NCBI GenBank assembly: GCA_021651055.1
Contig: JAJHOH010000001.1
Location: forward strand, 3,534,001-3,598,000
Source of the DNA: Candidatus Manganitrophus morganii
GTDB taxonomy: Bacteria; Nitrospirota; Nitrospiria; SBBL01; Manganitrophaceae
Direction of reading: 5' to 3'
DNA length: 64,000 nt
How positions within the stretch are numbered: position 1 is the stretch's first letter; each line of letters opens with the position of its first letter. Positions 26,928 to 34,397 of the stretch are shown one piece after another. A program made the position numbers and the translations under genes. The notes under the pieces were generated by a model. The model saw only the letters and a program-made list of their open reading frames with translations. It was not told where the DNA came from and searched no databases.

Positions 26928-27013
26928 TAAATAGCCCGAAGCCCGGGTGAATCGTCAAAGCCCTTCGGAGAATTCTTTCTCCCGAGGGCTTTTTTGTTTT
27001 CAGAAAGGAGGTG
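26928..27013 (+). promoter_or_regulatory. Leader element A: terminator hairpin just before a ribosome site
   Basis: Begins with TAAATAGCCCGAAG and leads to a 14-bp stem (arms AGCCCTTCGGAGAA and TTCTCCCGAGGGCT at 26959-26990, one mismatch, loop TTCT) followed by TTTTTTGTTTT. The ribosome site AAAGGAGGTG starts only a few bases later. Between T run and start codon there is no room for another promoter, so the gene at 27020 should depend on read-through of the hairpin. It shares sequence and layout with element B at 32138. Confidence 0.7.
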
Positions 27014-27019
27014 ATTTCG

Positions 27020-27169
27020 ATGAACTGTCCGAGGTGTCAGGGGCTGATCGGCAATGAGTTTGTCGCCACCCACGAAGGAAAATGTTTCTCCGTCTACTGC
27101 ATCATCTGTGGTTGGAGGCCGACGCGCGCTCCCTACCGGGCCACACCTTCAACCAAGAAGCGGGCTTAA
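27020..27169 (+). CDS. 49-residue zinc-ribbon-like protein
   Basis: A short frame with an excellent ribosome site (AAAGGAGGTG, seven bases before ATG). The product starts MNCPRCQG and later has YCIICGW, giving two CxxC pairs spaced like a small zinc ribbon, then a basic tail. Similar tiny zinc-ribbon proteins are common on mobile elements. Function unknown; perhaps nucleic-acid binding. Confidence 0.6.
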   Translation: MNCPRCQGLIGNEFVATHEGKCFSVYCIICGWRPTRAPYRATPSTKKRA

Positions 27170-27238
27170 AAGAAGCCGTTTCTTCCATCCGTCACCGAAC
27201 CATCCGTAAGCCGACAATCAAAAAGAGAGGAGAAGATC

Positions 27239-27388
27239 ATGAAGAGAATCACGGGCGGAGCCACGCGAGAAGAGGTCCTGTTCAGGGAAATGAAGAAAGC
27301 GCTTCCCTACATGGAGCGCGGAATCGATTGGAGCGATCTGAAGGATCACCGGCGGGAAATTCGAATCGACCGGGCCATGGGAAGGTAA
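27239..27388 (+). CDS. 49-residue charged protein, unknown
   Basis: Starts at ATG 27239 with GAGAGGAGAAG upstream and ends at TAA 27388. The product (KRITGGATREEVLFREMKKA, then DWSDLKDHRREIRIDRAMGR) is highly charged and mostly helical, with no motif I recognise. It sits in a row of codirectional small genes. Confidence 0.5.
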   Translation: MKRITGGATREEVLFREMKKALPYMERGIDWSDLKDHRREIRIDRAMGR

Positions 27389-27421
27389 GACTTAACGACC
27401 AACCAACGACAAGGAGGAGGA

Positions 27422-27736
27422 ATGAAGACCTATCAGAACATATTCCACGGCACGATCGCCTCGCTGCTGGTCATCAGTGGGATCGCTCTCGTTTCTACCC
27501 TGGCGATGTGTATCGGGGTGGGCGCGGGGATGATCCTGGGATATCCATCCGGTGTTTGGGCGAATCTGGGAGTCTCGGTGTTCGTGTTGGGGATCGCAGG
27601 CGCTCTCTTCGCGGGAATCTACCAGCTCGCCCAGAAGCTCTTTATCACCGCGATCGACTCTCCGGCGGATCATAAAGAAAGGGCGGTCGGAAAGGTCATC
27701 CAAATAAAAAGGGATCAACCAGCTCTAACTGATTGA
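27422..27736 (+). CDS. Small two-helix membrane protein, unknown
   Basis: 104 residues, ATG 27422 preceded by AAGGAGGAGG. Two long hydrophobic helices rich in Gly and Ala (about residues 10-40 and 47-70), then a charged cytoplasmic tail (ADHKERAVGKVIQIKRDQ). Its stop codon lies inside a hairpin. No family recognised. It may be an ICE membrane accessory factor. Confidence 0.6.
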   Translation: MKTYQNIFHGTIASLLVISGIALVSTLAMCIGVGAGMILGYPSGVWANLGVSVFVLGIAGALFAGIYQLAQKLFITAIDSPADHKERAVGKVIQIKRDQPALTD

Positions 27737-27742
27737 TCCCTT
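27709..27742 (+). terminator. Hairpin spanning the stop codon of the membrane gene
   Basis: A perfect 10-bp stem (AAGGGATCAA with TTGATCCCTT), extended by three more pairs after one mismatch, encloses the TGA at 27734-27736. No T run follows, so it may be an RNA 3'-end stabiliser or Rho-related signal rather than an intrinsic terminator. Confidence 0.4.
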
Positions 27743-27854
27743 CGAAGGTCCCTTATCGGGAGACGCTTCTATCTAACTGAGATCAGTCTATCGATTTGGG
27801 GCCTTCCTGTCAATTAAAAAAATCAACTCACCAAAACGACAAGGAGGAATACCC

Positions 27855-28022
27855 ATGAAGAAGAATCACGCTCGAGGAGGAAAATTTTTATCGACCTGGC
27901 AAGGAGAGGCCCCAAAAGGAAGAGACAGCTCACCATTGTGTTATCAGAGAGGTCAGAGAGAGGAAGACCGGCGTCTTCGGTATTCCTTGGATTCCGACGG
28001 CGCTCGGATCTGGAGTTTCTGA
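27855..28022 (+). CDS. 55-residue polar protein, unknown
   Basis: A short frame starting at ATG 27855 with AAGGAGGAAT upstream and ending at TGA 28022. The product is basic and polar (KKNHARGGKF, RGQREEDRRLRYSL) and looks disordered. The ribosome site is the main argument for it; no family is recognised. Confidence 0.4.
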   Translation: MKKNHARGGKFLSTWQGEAPKGRDSSPLCYQRGQREEDRRLRYSLDSDGARIWSF

Positions 28023-28075
28023 GGAGTTTTTGTCCGAAACATTTTTACCCCCCCTTTTAAACTAGGAGATCGACG

Positions 28076-28480
28076 ATGAGCAAGATTGAAATCAAGAAGC
28101 GTGAAGAGAGATTCAATCCCTGTTTTGCGGCCCTGAAGGGGCTTGTGGGGAACCCGTCCCAAAAGAGCCGTTCGGAAAGATATCTCGCCTGGAGGATGTC
28201 GGCCGGGTCCTACATGAAGCGGTTTGGACTTCGATACCGGGAGGCCGACCGGATCTCTACCTTCATCTATCAGGTCAACGGAGAAGAGGATACTTCTTTT
28301 CTTCGAGCGATGGAGATCTGGGTTCGGGAGGTCGCTTTGACGAAGGGATCGATCGGCGAGATCCTCGATGCGATCACGATCTTTCGGGTCTGCCTGATCG
28401 ATCCCGAAAGGATCGGCAGCTGCAAGAGGGCGCGCGCGGAAGTCGATCGTTATGTGAGATCCCGCTATAGCGCTTCCTGA
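28076..28480 (+). CDS. 134-residue protein, unknown
   Basis: ATG 28076 preceded by AGGAGATCGACG. A mainly helical soluble product with MSAGSYMKRFGLRYREADRI and EVALTKGSIGEILDAITIFR; no catalytic motif seen. It stands alone between small genes and a strong hairpin that separates it from the ribonucleotide reductase gene. Codon use resembles the ICE core. Confidence 0.6.
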   Translation: MSKIEIKKREERFNPCFAALKGLVGNPSQKSRSERYLAWRMSAGSYMKRFGLRYREADRISTFIYQVNGEEDTSFLRAMEIWVREVALTKGSIGEILDAITIFRVCLIDPERIGSCKRARAEVDRYVRSRYSAS

Positions 28481-28487
28481 CGCCGTG

Positions 28488-28523
28488 GGCGCAGGAGGAG
28501 GGGCTCCTCTTCCTGCGCCTTTT
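28488..28523 (+). terminator. Terminator after the 28076 gene
   Basis: A 13-bp GC-rich stem (GGCGCAGGAGGAG with CTCTTCCTGCGCC, one G-T pair) begins eight bases after the stop codon and is followed by TTTT. Good intrinsic terminator shape with a short T run. Confidence 0.65.
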
Positions 28524-28534
28524 GGAGGTATCCA

Positions 28535-28580
28535 TTTTGCGACACCCCTATTTGGAAAGATTTTAGGCCTTGTCGCAAAA
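28535..28580. promoter_or_regulatory. Inverted repeat upstream of nrdJ
   Basis: Perfect 10-base arms TTTTGCGACA and TGTCGCAAAA separated by 26 bases, ending about 100 bases before the nrdJ start. It could be an operator for a dimeric regulator or a long hairpin in the nrdJ leader. The spacer has no B12-box sequence, so it is not a cobalamin riboswitch. Confidence 0.45.
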
Positions 28581-28683
28581 ACAGGTCTGAAGGATGTTTT
28601 CTGCCATCGGCCGGCATAGAAGTTGCTCTGAGGGGAAAGCATGTGCATCAACCAACGGGATAAGAAAAACAGGAGTCAACCCA

Positions 28684-30975
28684 ATGCAGCAAGATATCAA
28701 ATACAATCCAAACGGAACGCTTTCAGGCAATGCGCTTCGAGTGCTCGAGAAGCGGTATCTGGCGAAGAACGAGGAAGGACAGGTGATCGAGACCCCGGAG
28801 GAACTCTTCCGGCGAGTCGCCCGGAATATCGCACAAGCCGATCGGTTCTATGATCCAGCGGCCGATGTGGAGGGGGTCTCCCAGGAATTTTTTGAAACGC
28901 TTTCGGAATTAAGATTTCTTCCGAACTCTCCCACGCTGATGAACGCCGGCCGGGATCTGCAGCAGTTGTCGGCCTGTTTTGTCCTTCCGGTGGAAGATTC
29001 GATGGAGGGGATCTTCGACGCGATCAAGCATACGGCGATCATACACAAGACCGGAGGCGGCACCGGCTTCTCCTTCAGCAGGCTTCGGCCGAAGAACGAC
29101 CTGGTCCGGACCACCGGAGGGGTCGCGTCAGGGCCAATCTCGTTCATGAAGGTTTTCAATCACGCCACGGAAGCGGTCAAGCAGGGAGGAACGCGCCGCG
29201 GCGCCAACATGGGAATCCTTCGGGTCGACCATCCAGATATCCTGGAGTTCATCCGCTGCAAGGAGGACACGAAAGAAATCACCAATTTCAATATCTCGGT
29301 CGCCGTCACGGACGCGTTTATGGAGACCTACAGGAAGGGAGAGGATTTCTTGTTGGTCAATCCAAGGACCAAAGAGGTGTTACAGAAAATCTCGGCCCGG
29401 GAAGTGATGGATCAGATCGCCCGTCAGGCCCATAAAACAGGAGAGCCGGGGATCTTCTTCATCGATCGCGCCAACCAGTCCAATCCGACGCCGCAGATTG
29501 GGGAGATCGAGGCGACCAATCCCTGTGGGGAGCAACCGCTCCTTCCTTACGAGAGTTGCAACCTGGGGAGCCTCAACCTGGAGCGGCATCTGGTTGCAGT
29601 CGACACCCTGGAATCAGTGGCGGGTGCGGGTGGTCAATATCGATTCGATTGGGCCGCCCTGGAGAAGAGCGTGAGGACCTCCGTCCACTTCCTGGACAAT
29701 GTGATCGACATGAACCGCTATCCGATCGAAGAGATCGAACGGATCACCAAAGCCAACCGGAAGATCGGGTTGGGAGTGATGGGCTTCGCCCGGATGCTCT
29801 TCAAGCTGGCGATCCCCTACAACTCAGAGAAAGGGATTGAGACGGCGAAAACGGTCATGAGCTTCATCCGGGAGATCGGCTACGATGAATCGGCCAAGCT
29901 GGCCGAGAAGCGCGGGGTCTATCCGAACTGGAAGGGATCTCTGCATGAAAAGCGGGGAGAGAAGGTACGGAACTCTTACGTCACCACAGTGGCGCCGACC
30001 GGAACGCTCTCGATGATCGCCGACGCCTCCGGAGGGTGTGAGCCGGAATTTTCGCTGATCTGGTACAAGAACGTCATGGGAGGAGATCATCTCGCGTACG
30101 TCCTCGACTACTTCGTCGAAGTGGCCAAGCGCGAGGGCTTTTGGACCGGTGACCTGCTCGATAAGATCGTGAAGAACAAAGGCTCGGTGCAGGGGATCGA
30201 TCAGGTCCCCCCGCATTGGCAGCGGGTCTTCGTCACCTCGCATGGGATCTCTCCCGAGTGGCATGTCCGGATGCAAGCGGCCTTTCAGGAGTTCTCCGAT
30301 TCCGCCGTCAGCAAAACGGTCAACCTCCCGTCGACGGCAACATGCGATGCGGTCAAGCAGGCGTATCAGTTGGCTTATGATCTCGGCTGCAAGGGAATCA
30401 CCGTCTATCGGGACGGGGCCCGGCTGGATCAGGTCATGAATGTCGGAGGTATTCCTCAAAATACCTCCGACATTAGGGAAGTGCCGGCGACAGAAAGTGG
30501 AAAAGAGGATCGGATGACATCGGAGCTTCCCGACCTCATTCCGGAGTTGAGGATCAAGGTCAAGACGAAACGAGGCAATTCCTATGTCCATGTCGGATTC
30601 CTGATTCAGGAGGAGAGCATGGCAGGGATCTTCGATATCCTGCGCTCTCAAGGGAGCATCCGGGAGCTTTTTCTCTCCCCCTCGCCGCATGTCAAAAACA
30701 GAGAGCTGCTCGACATGGTCTGCCGGCTGGGAAGCAAGCTGCTTCGATCGGGCGCGCCGATCGAGGAGGTGCTGGAGCAACTGGTGAAATCGAACGATCA
30801 ATTCGGTGAGATGACCTCCGATGCGTATGCCTTGATCAAAGGGTTGACGACGGTGGTTTCCCGGGTCCAGGAAGCCGCGGAGATGAGGCTTCCCTGTCCG
30901 GAATGCGGTGCCTCTTCGCTCCGGATACAGGAAGGATGTCTCCTCTGCGCCGCCTGTTCCTGGTCCAAATGCTGA
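28684..30975 (+). CDS. nrdJ: B12-dependent (class II) ribonucleotide reductase
   Basis: 763 residues; ATG 28684 is chosen because the N-terminus [20 protein letters not shown] is the usual NrdJ start. The catalytic barrel contains [36 protein letters not shown] and [21 protein letters not shown], the last holding the active-site Cys and Glu. The C-terminus ends in a zinc ribbon plus redox cysteines ([17 protein letters not shown]). It makes deoxyribonucleotides using adenosylcobalamin and works without oxygen. On an ICE it may supply dNTPs during transfer. A 14-bp perfect inverted repeat interrupts the region between barrel and C-terminal domain. Confidence 0.93.
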   Translation: MQQDIKYNPNGTLSGNALRVLEKRYLAKNEEGQVIETPEELFRRVARNIAQADRFYDPAADVEGVSQEFFETLSELRFLPNSPTLMNAGRDLQQLSACFVLPVEDSMEGIFDAIKHTAIIHKTGGGTGFSFSRLRPKNDLVRTTGGVASGPISFMKVFNHATEAVKQGGTRRGANMGILRVDHPDILEFIRCKEDTKEITNFNISVAVTDAFMETYRKGEDFLLVNPRTKEVLQKISAREVMDQIARQAHKTGEPGIFFIDRANQSNPTPQIGEIEATNPCGEQPLLPYESCNLGSLNLERHLVAVDTLESVAGAGGQYRFDWAALEKSVRTSVHFLDNVIDMNRYPIEEIERITKANRKIGLGVMGFARMLFKLAIPYNSEKGIETAKTVMSFIREIGYDESAKLAEKRGVYPNWKGSLHEKRGEKVRNSYVTTVAPTGTLSMIADASGGCEPEFSLIWYKNVMGGDHLAYVLDYFVEVAKREGFWTGDLLDKIVKNKGSVQGIDQVPPHWQRVFVTSHGISPEWHVRMQAAFQEFSDSAVSKTVNLPSTATCDAVKQAYQLAYDLGCKGITVYRDGARLDQVMNVGGIPQNTSDIREVPATESGKEDRMTSELPDLIPELRIKVKTKRGNSYVHVGFLIQEESMAGIFDILRSQGSIRELFLSPSPHVKNRELLDMVCRLGSKLLRSGAPIEEVLEQLVKSNDQFGEMTSDAYALIKGLTTVVSRVQEAAEMRLPCPECGASSLRIQEGCLLCAACSWSKC
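30440..30473. repeat. Perfect 14-bp inverted repeat inside nrdJ
   Basis: Arms ATGTCGGAGGTATT and AATACCTCCGACAT flank a six-base loop (CCTCAA). It encodes the linker after the catalytic barrel (residues near [12 protein letters not shown]). Such a perfect palindrome in coding sequence is unlikely by chance and may be an inserted hairpin or a binding site. Confidence 0.7.
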
Positions 30976-31028
30976 AGGGCCGATTGAAGGAAGCGACTTT
31001 ACTTTGTCGGTTTGATGGGAGGAAGTTC

Positions 31029-31226
31029 ATGGTAATGACCGATCGGGCGGGGCGTGTGAAGAAGAAAACGGATTCGGCCGGAAAGGATTCGGCCGGGAGG
31101 GCGCCCCTCGGGGTCTGCCCGCACTGCAAGGCGGGCGGCATCGACGGGGACCATCTGATCGTCGCCCTTTACTGGGATTCCAGCGACCGAGCCTTTCGCT
31201 GCGTTTATTGCGGATACTGGCAGTAA
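31029..31226 (+). CDS. 65-residue zinc-ribbon protein
   Basis: ATG 31029 has a strong GGGAGGAAG site; an alternative ATG at 30969 overlaps the nrdJ stop and would add 20 residues. The product has a basic N-terminus and CPHCKAGG with CVYCGYW near the end, a two-knuckle zinc ribbon. It directly follows nrdJ and is probably cotranscribed. Function unknown. Confidence 0.55.
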   Translation: MVMTDRAGRVKKKTDSAGKDSAGRAPLGVCPHCKAGGIDGDHLIVALYWDSSDRAFRCVYCGYWQ

Positions 31227-31266
31227 TGGGGAAACACGCCTGGCCGGAGGACCAGGGCAGAATCAT

Positions 31267-31295
31267 TTGACAGGGTCCGATCTGAATGATATGAT
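31267..31295 (+). promoter_or_regulatory. Sigma-70 promoter of the first toxin-antitoxin pair
   Basis: TTGACA (31267-31272), exactly 17 bases, then TATGAT (31290-31295). This is a near-consensus housekeeping promoter about 30 bases before the antitoxin ribosome site, overlapping the palindrome next to it. Confidence 0.8.
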
Positions 31296-31322
31296 TGCTA
31301 TGATTATAACAATTATAGCAAT
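31294..31322. promoter_or_regulatory. Palindromic operator of the first toxin-antitoxin pair
   Basis: A 29-base imperfect palindrome with outer arms ATTGCTAT and ATAGCAAT covers the expected transcription start. This is the expected place for a Phd/YefM antitoxin dimer to repress its own operon. Confidence 0.75.
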
Positions 31323-31334
31323 TGAGGAGGTCCG

Positions 31335-31613
31335 ATGATCAAGGAAGCAACGGCAATGACGGTGCGCAAGAATCTGGGTGAACTTATCAACGAAGTCCAG
31401 TACCGGCATGATTCCATTCTGGTTACCAAAGCTGGAAAACCGGTGGCAGCGATCGTGGACATCGAGCTGTTCAATAAAATGCGGGCGTTGGAATCGGAAT
31501 TCGACCGTCTGGTCGGCGGCTTACAGGAAGCCTTTAAAGGGGAGACGATCGAAACAGTCGAGAAAGAACTGCGCAAAGCCAAGACGGCGTCGGGCCGCCG
31601 CAGCCGTAAATGA
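31335..31613 (+). CDS. Phd/YefM-family antitoxin
   Basis: 92 residues from ATG 31335, with GAGGAGG upstream. The N-terminal fold (MTVRKNLGELINEVQYRHDS, then VTKAGKPVAAIVDIELF) is the Phd/YefM DNA-binding domain. The basic C-terminal tail would wrap the toxin. The stop overlaps the PIN gene start by four bases. It is expected to neutralise the toxin and repress the operon through the palindrome upstream. Confidence 0.88.
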   Translation: MIKEATAMTVRKNLGELINEVQYRHDSILVTKAGKPVAAIVDIELFNKMRALESEFDRLVGGLQEAFKGETIETVEKELRKAKTASGRRSRK

Positions 31614-32017
31614 GGGTCGTTCTAGACACCAATGTCCTCCTCTCCGGGTTGATCATCCCTGATAGTCTTCCCGGTCGTATTGTCCAGGCCTGGAGAGAGG
31701 CACGGTTCGACCTGGTTTTCTCCGAACAAATGCTGGAAGAAATCCGGAGGATTTTAGCCTATCCAAAAATCAACAAGAGATTGAAATGGGATGCAGAGGA
31801 AATTGAACGATTTCTCCTTTTGCTCCGCTTCAAATGTGTGATCACGACCCCCCCACCGATGAGCTTTGAAGATTTACGGGATCCGGATGACGCCGCTATT
31901 TTATCTGCGCTGATCGATTCCGGTGCCGAAGCGCTCGTCACGGGAGACGAAGATTTGCTGATCTTGGCAGGCCGATACCCGATCTTTTCTCCCGCCGAAT
32001 TCACCAGGCGTCTTTAA
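31610..32017 (+). CDS. PIN-domain toxin (COG1569 type)
   Basis: 135 residues. The start MRVVLDTNVLLSGLI carries the first acidic residue of the PIN active site; FSEQMLEEI holds the Glu; the C-terminal DPDDAAILSALIDSGAEALVTGDEDLL carries further Asp residues. PIN toxins are magnesium-dependent ribonucleases that often cut tRNA or rRNA. Paired with the upstream antitoxin, it likely stabilises the element. Confidence 0.88.
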   Translation: MRVVLDTNVLLSGLIIPDSLPGRIVQAWREARFDLVFSEQMLEEIRRILAYPKINKRLKWDAEEIERFLLLLRFKCVITTPPPMSFEDLRDPDDAAILSALIDSGAEALVTGDEDLLILAGRYPIFSPAEFTRRL

Positions 32018-32137
32018 CAAATAACTAAAATTCCAATCGAAACAAAATGCTCCGGGCTTGAGAGAACCGTCTTAAGTCCCTGTTGGATCAGTGAGGGGAA
32101 CACTGCCTGGCTGAAGTTTTGCCATGACTGAATGCTA

Positions 32138-32216
32138 TAAATAATCCGAAGATTGGATGTTAACCAAGCCCTTTGAAGGAATCCCTTTGAAGGGCTTTTT
32201 TATTTCAAAAGGAGGT
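32138..32216 (+). promoter_or_regulatory. Leader element B: terminator hairpin before the next gene
   Basis: Starts TAAATAATCCGAAG and contains a 13-bp stem (arms at 32167-32179 and 32184-32196, two G-T pairs, loop AATC) followed by TTTTTTATTT, then AAAAGGAGG. Both the front motif and the AAGCCCTT stem with its T run and ribosome site resemble element A at 26928, so they look like copies. A 10-codon frame (GTG 32226 to TGA 32258) could be a leader peptide coupled to the gene at 32261. Confidence 0.65.
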
Positions 32217-32260
32217 TCCAGGGCGGTGTACGAAGTGTGGTGGAAACGTGGGAGGTGACC

Positions 32261-32659
32261 ATGCAAGAACCGAGATCGAAACGATACCCGGACGAGATTC
32301 TCCATGATGCGAATTTCAGGCCGGCTCACCTACCTCTTGAAGAGAGGCTTCTGTCTTGCGCCATCAGCGATGCTGAGTTCAACGATTTTTTAAGAAGGGT
32401 CCATCCGAAACTCTACGAGCGGATGCGGGGCAAGCTCGATTCGGCGGCGCGGGACCTAAAAAGGCTCTATCGAAGACAACAAAACCGGGCGCTCTGTATC
32501 GAGGTCGAAAAGCTCGGCCTGGATCCCAATCAGCCCCTGCCGCGTGAATTGGCGGAACGGCACGAGGAAACGTTCAGCCTGCGTGTGAAGGAGCTTGAGA
32601 AATGGTTACGGGAAACCGTCTGTCCCATCTTTCAAAAGATCAGGAAGGAGGAGAATTGA
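32261..32659 (+). CDS. 132-residue charged helical protein, unknown
   Basis: ATG 32261 has GGGAGGTGACC directly upstream; in-frame GTG codons at 32237 and 32240 are less likely. The product is strongly charged and predicted mostly helical (RGKLDSAARDLKRLYRRQQN, then EETFSLRVKELEKWLRETV). No family recognised. Its TGA overlaps the TTG start of the next gene. Confidence 0.55.
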   Translation: MQEPRSKRYPDEILHDANFRPAHLPLEERLLSCAISDAEFNDFLRRVHPKLYERMRGKLDSAARDLKRLYRRQQNRALCIEVEKLGLDPNQPLPRELAERHEETFSLRVKELEKWLRETVCPIFQKIRKEEN

Positions 32660-34341
32660 AAAGAGATCTCAATCATCAAAACATCGTCATTCACTTATCG
32701 GACGCCGTCGCCGATGGGAAGGCCGATCTGCCGGCCGAGCCCGAATCGGTGTTAGGAGATCGCCTGCTGCCGACCTACGCGGGCGTCCTCCGGTCGGGGA
32801 TCAAGGTTCCGTACGAATCGGGAAAAAACGCGCTCACCGCGAAAGAGAGGACGCTTTTTGAAAAATGGACCTCGGAGGGGCGCTCTCCGCGCGAGATCGA
32901 AAAGGAGCTCAGGAAAGATCTGAGGCCGACGAATGTCCCGTATTTTTCGGTCTACCGGTCGGAGTGCAAAAACAATCCGGAGCATGCCGATTTAATCCGG
33001 ACGCTATATGCCAATGAGCGCGGAGAGATCGACCGGCTTCGGATCACCTTTCTGTCCGAGAAGTGGTGGGAGACGATTCCCCATAAGCTGATGGCTTTTC
33101 GTAAATCGGGTCTTTACTGCTCCTCGGAGCCGATCGAAGGCCGGTTGATCGCGACCCGGGATCCCGAAATGGAACAGGCGGGGGAGGGTAAAGAGAAACA
33201 TAAGAGGGAATTCAAGAGGAATAGAATCACACTCCCTTGCATCCCCGACGAGTGTCCGATCTATGCGGACAATGGTTGCCGCTTTTCAGGAGTGCTTCAC
33301 TTCATGATCCTGGGAGTGCCCGGAACCGACGTGTGGCGGCTGCCGACCACTTCCTGGTACTCGGTGAGAGGTATCAAAGAGAAGATCGACATGTTCCAAT
33401 CGGCGCTCGCAGCGAGGGGGCGGTCTATTGTTGGAATTCCGTTCGAACTCTTTAAATACGAAGCTGAGATCTCGCGTTGGGATCCTGCGAAAGGACGGGT
33501 CCGCTCCAAACAGTGGATCATCCGGATCGACTGCCCGGAGCTGCCGTTAGCGGATTTGATCGTCCAGAGCGCCGGCTTCGGATCGATCCAGAAACCGCAA
33601 GCCCTCTTGCCGGTAAATGGGACCAATGGCTCAGGATCACAGGGTGGGGCACTGCATGTGAGAAGGGCCACGGGAGGATCATCGAATATTCGGATATCCC
33701 AGGAGAAGGGACGGCCACCAGAAGAGGCCGAGGCGCCTGTGGCTGGGGCCACACTTCCCGTTTTTCCGCCTGATCTCTCGGCAGAGGGGAAAGCGACTTC
33801 GGAAAAGTCCAACGCGAATACAGATCATGAAAAGGGGGATGGAACACTGAATGTCAAGGAGGAGACGAAGGCTCCTCCCACGTCTCAAGGAAAAGAAGAG
33901 AAAGAAAAAGGAAGCACGGAACCGGCGTATCGCCCAGGGGAAGAAACGGTCCCTAGAGAAGAAATGACGCGTGAACAGTTACAGTCGGCGATCCTGGGCG
34001 AGGTACATCCGATCGGGAGCGTCCCTTTGAAGACGGTCCGGGATTACCTGAGTTCCGTCGGAAAAAAGCATTTCAAGGATCTGTCGATGGAGGAGGCGAA
34101 GGCTCTCCATCGGAAGGTTCTGAGCGCCAAGGCGGAAAGCACCGATGCAACCGGCGAGGGGAGAGCGAAAATTTGTTCGGCTTGTCCGGCGGAGATTGCC
34201 GTGGAGGTGGAACAATATTCCCTGAAGCGCTTCCGCCGGCCGCTCTGCCGGAGTTGTCAGGAGCAAGAGAAGGGCTCTCTTCCGAACCAGACGACCCCCC
34301 AGCGGAAAGCCCCGGGGCAGGTACCGGATGCCAAATTCTAA
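32656..34341 (+). CDS. RDF-like / metal-binding mobile-element protein
   Basis: 561 residues from TTG 32656, with AAGGAGGAGAA upstream and translational overlap (TTGA). The central part has CIPDECPIYADNGC and GVLHFMILGVPG, then TTSWYSVRGIKEKIDMFQSAL and GIPFELF. This arrangement resembles the phage recombination directionality factor-like family (gp3-like, PF18897), often annotated 'hydrolase or metal-binding protein' on ICEs. A low-complexity linker leads to a C-terminal zinc finger (CSACPAEI and CRSCQEQ). If truly an RDF it would steer excision; it may instead bind DNA in another role. Confidence 0.5.
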   Translation: MKRDLNHQNIVIHLSDAVADGKADLPAEPESVLGDRLLPTYAGVLRSGIKVPYESGKNALTAKERTLFEKWTSEGRSPREIEKELRKDLRPTNVPYFSVYRSECKNNPEHADLIRTLYANERGEIDRLRITFLSEKWWETIPHKLMAFRKSGLYCSSEPIEGRLIATRDPEMEQAGEGKEKHKREFKRNRITLPCIPDECPIYADNGCRFSGVLHFMILGVPGTDVWRLPTTSWYSVRGIKEKIDMFQSALAARGRSIVGIPFELFKYEAEISRWDPAKGRVRSKQWIIRIDCPELPLADLIVQSAGFGSIQKPQALLPVNGTNGSGSQGGALHVRRATGGSSNIRISQEKGRPPEEAEAPVAGATLPVFPPDLSAEGKATSEKSNANTDHEKGDGTLNVKEETKAPPTSQGKEEKEKGSTEPAYRPGEETVPREEMTREQLQSAILGEVHPIGSVPLKTVRDYLSSVGKKHFKDLSMEEAKALHRKVLSAKAESTDATGEGRAKICSACPAEIAVEVEQYSLKRFRRPLCRSCQEQEKGSLPNQTTPQRKAPGQVPDAKF

Positions 34342-34353
34342 AGCTTTAAGCGG

Positions 34354-34386
34354 GAGGCCCCGGATTCACTTCGGGGCCTCTTTTTT
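34354..34386 (+). terminator. Terminator hairpin 11 bases before the second primase
   Basis: A perfect 9-bp stem (GAGGCCCCG with CGGGGCCTC) followed by TTTTTT, then AGAGGAGGCGC and the ATG at 34398. The gap is only long enough for a ribosome site, so the downstream gene needs read-through. Confidence 0.8.
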
Positions 34387-34397
34387 AGAGGAGGCGC

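Noticed and set aside
28535-28580. The TTTTGCGACA inverted repeat as ends of a tiny transposable element
   Set aside because: No target-site duplication is visible around it and the interior is only 26 bases.
28524-28683. Cobalamin riboswitch upstream of the B12-dependent reductase
   Set aside because: The conserved B12 box and multi-stem core are absent; only a simple inverted repeat is present.
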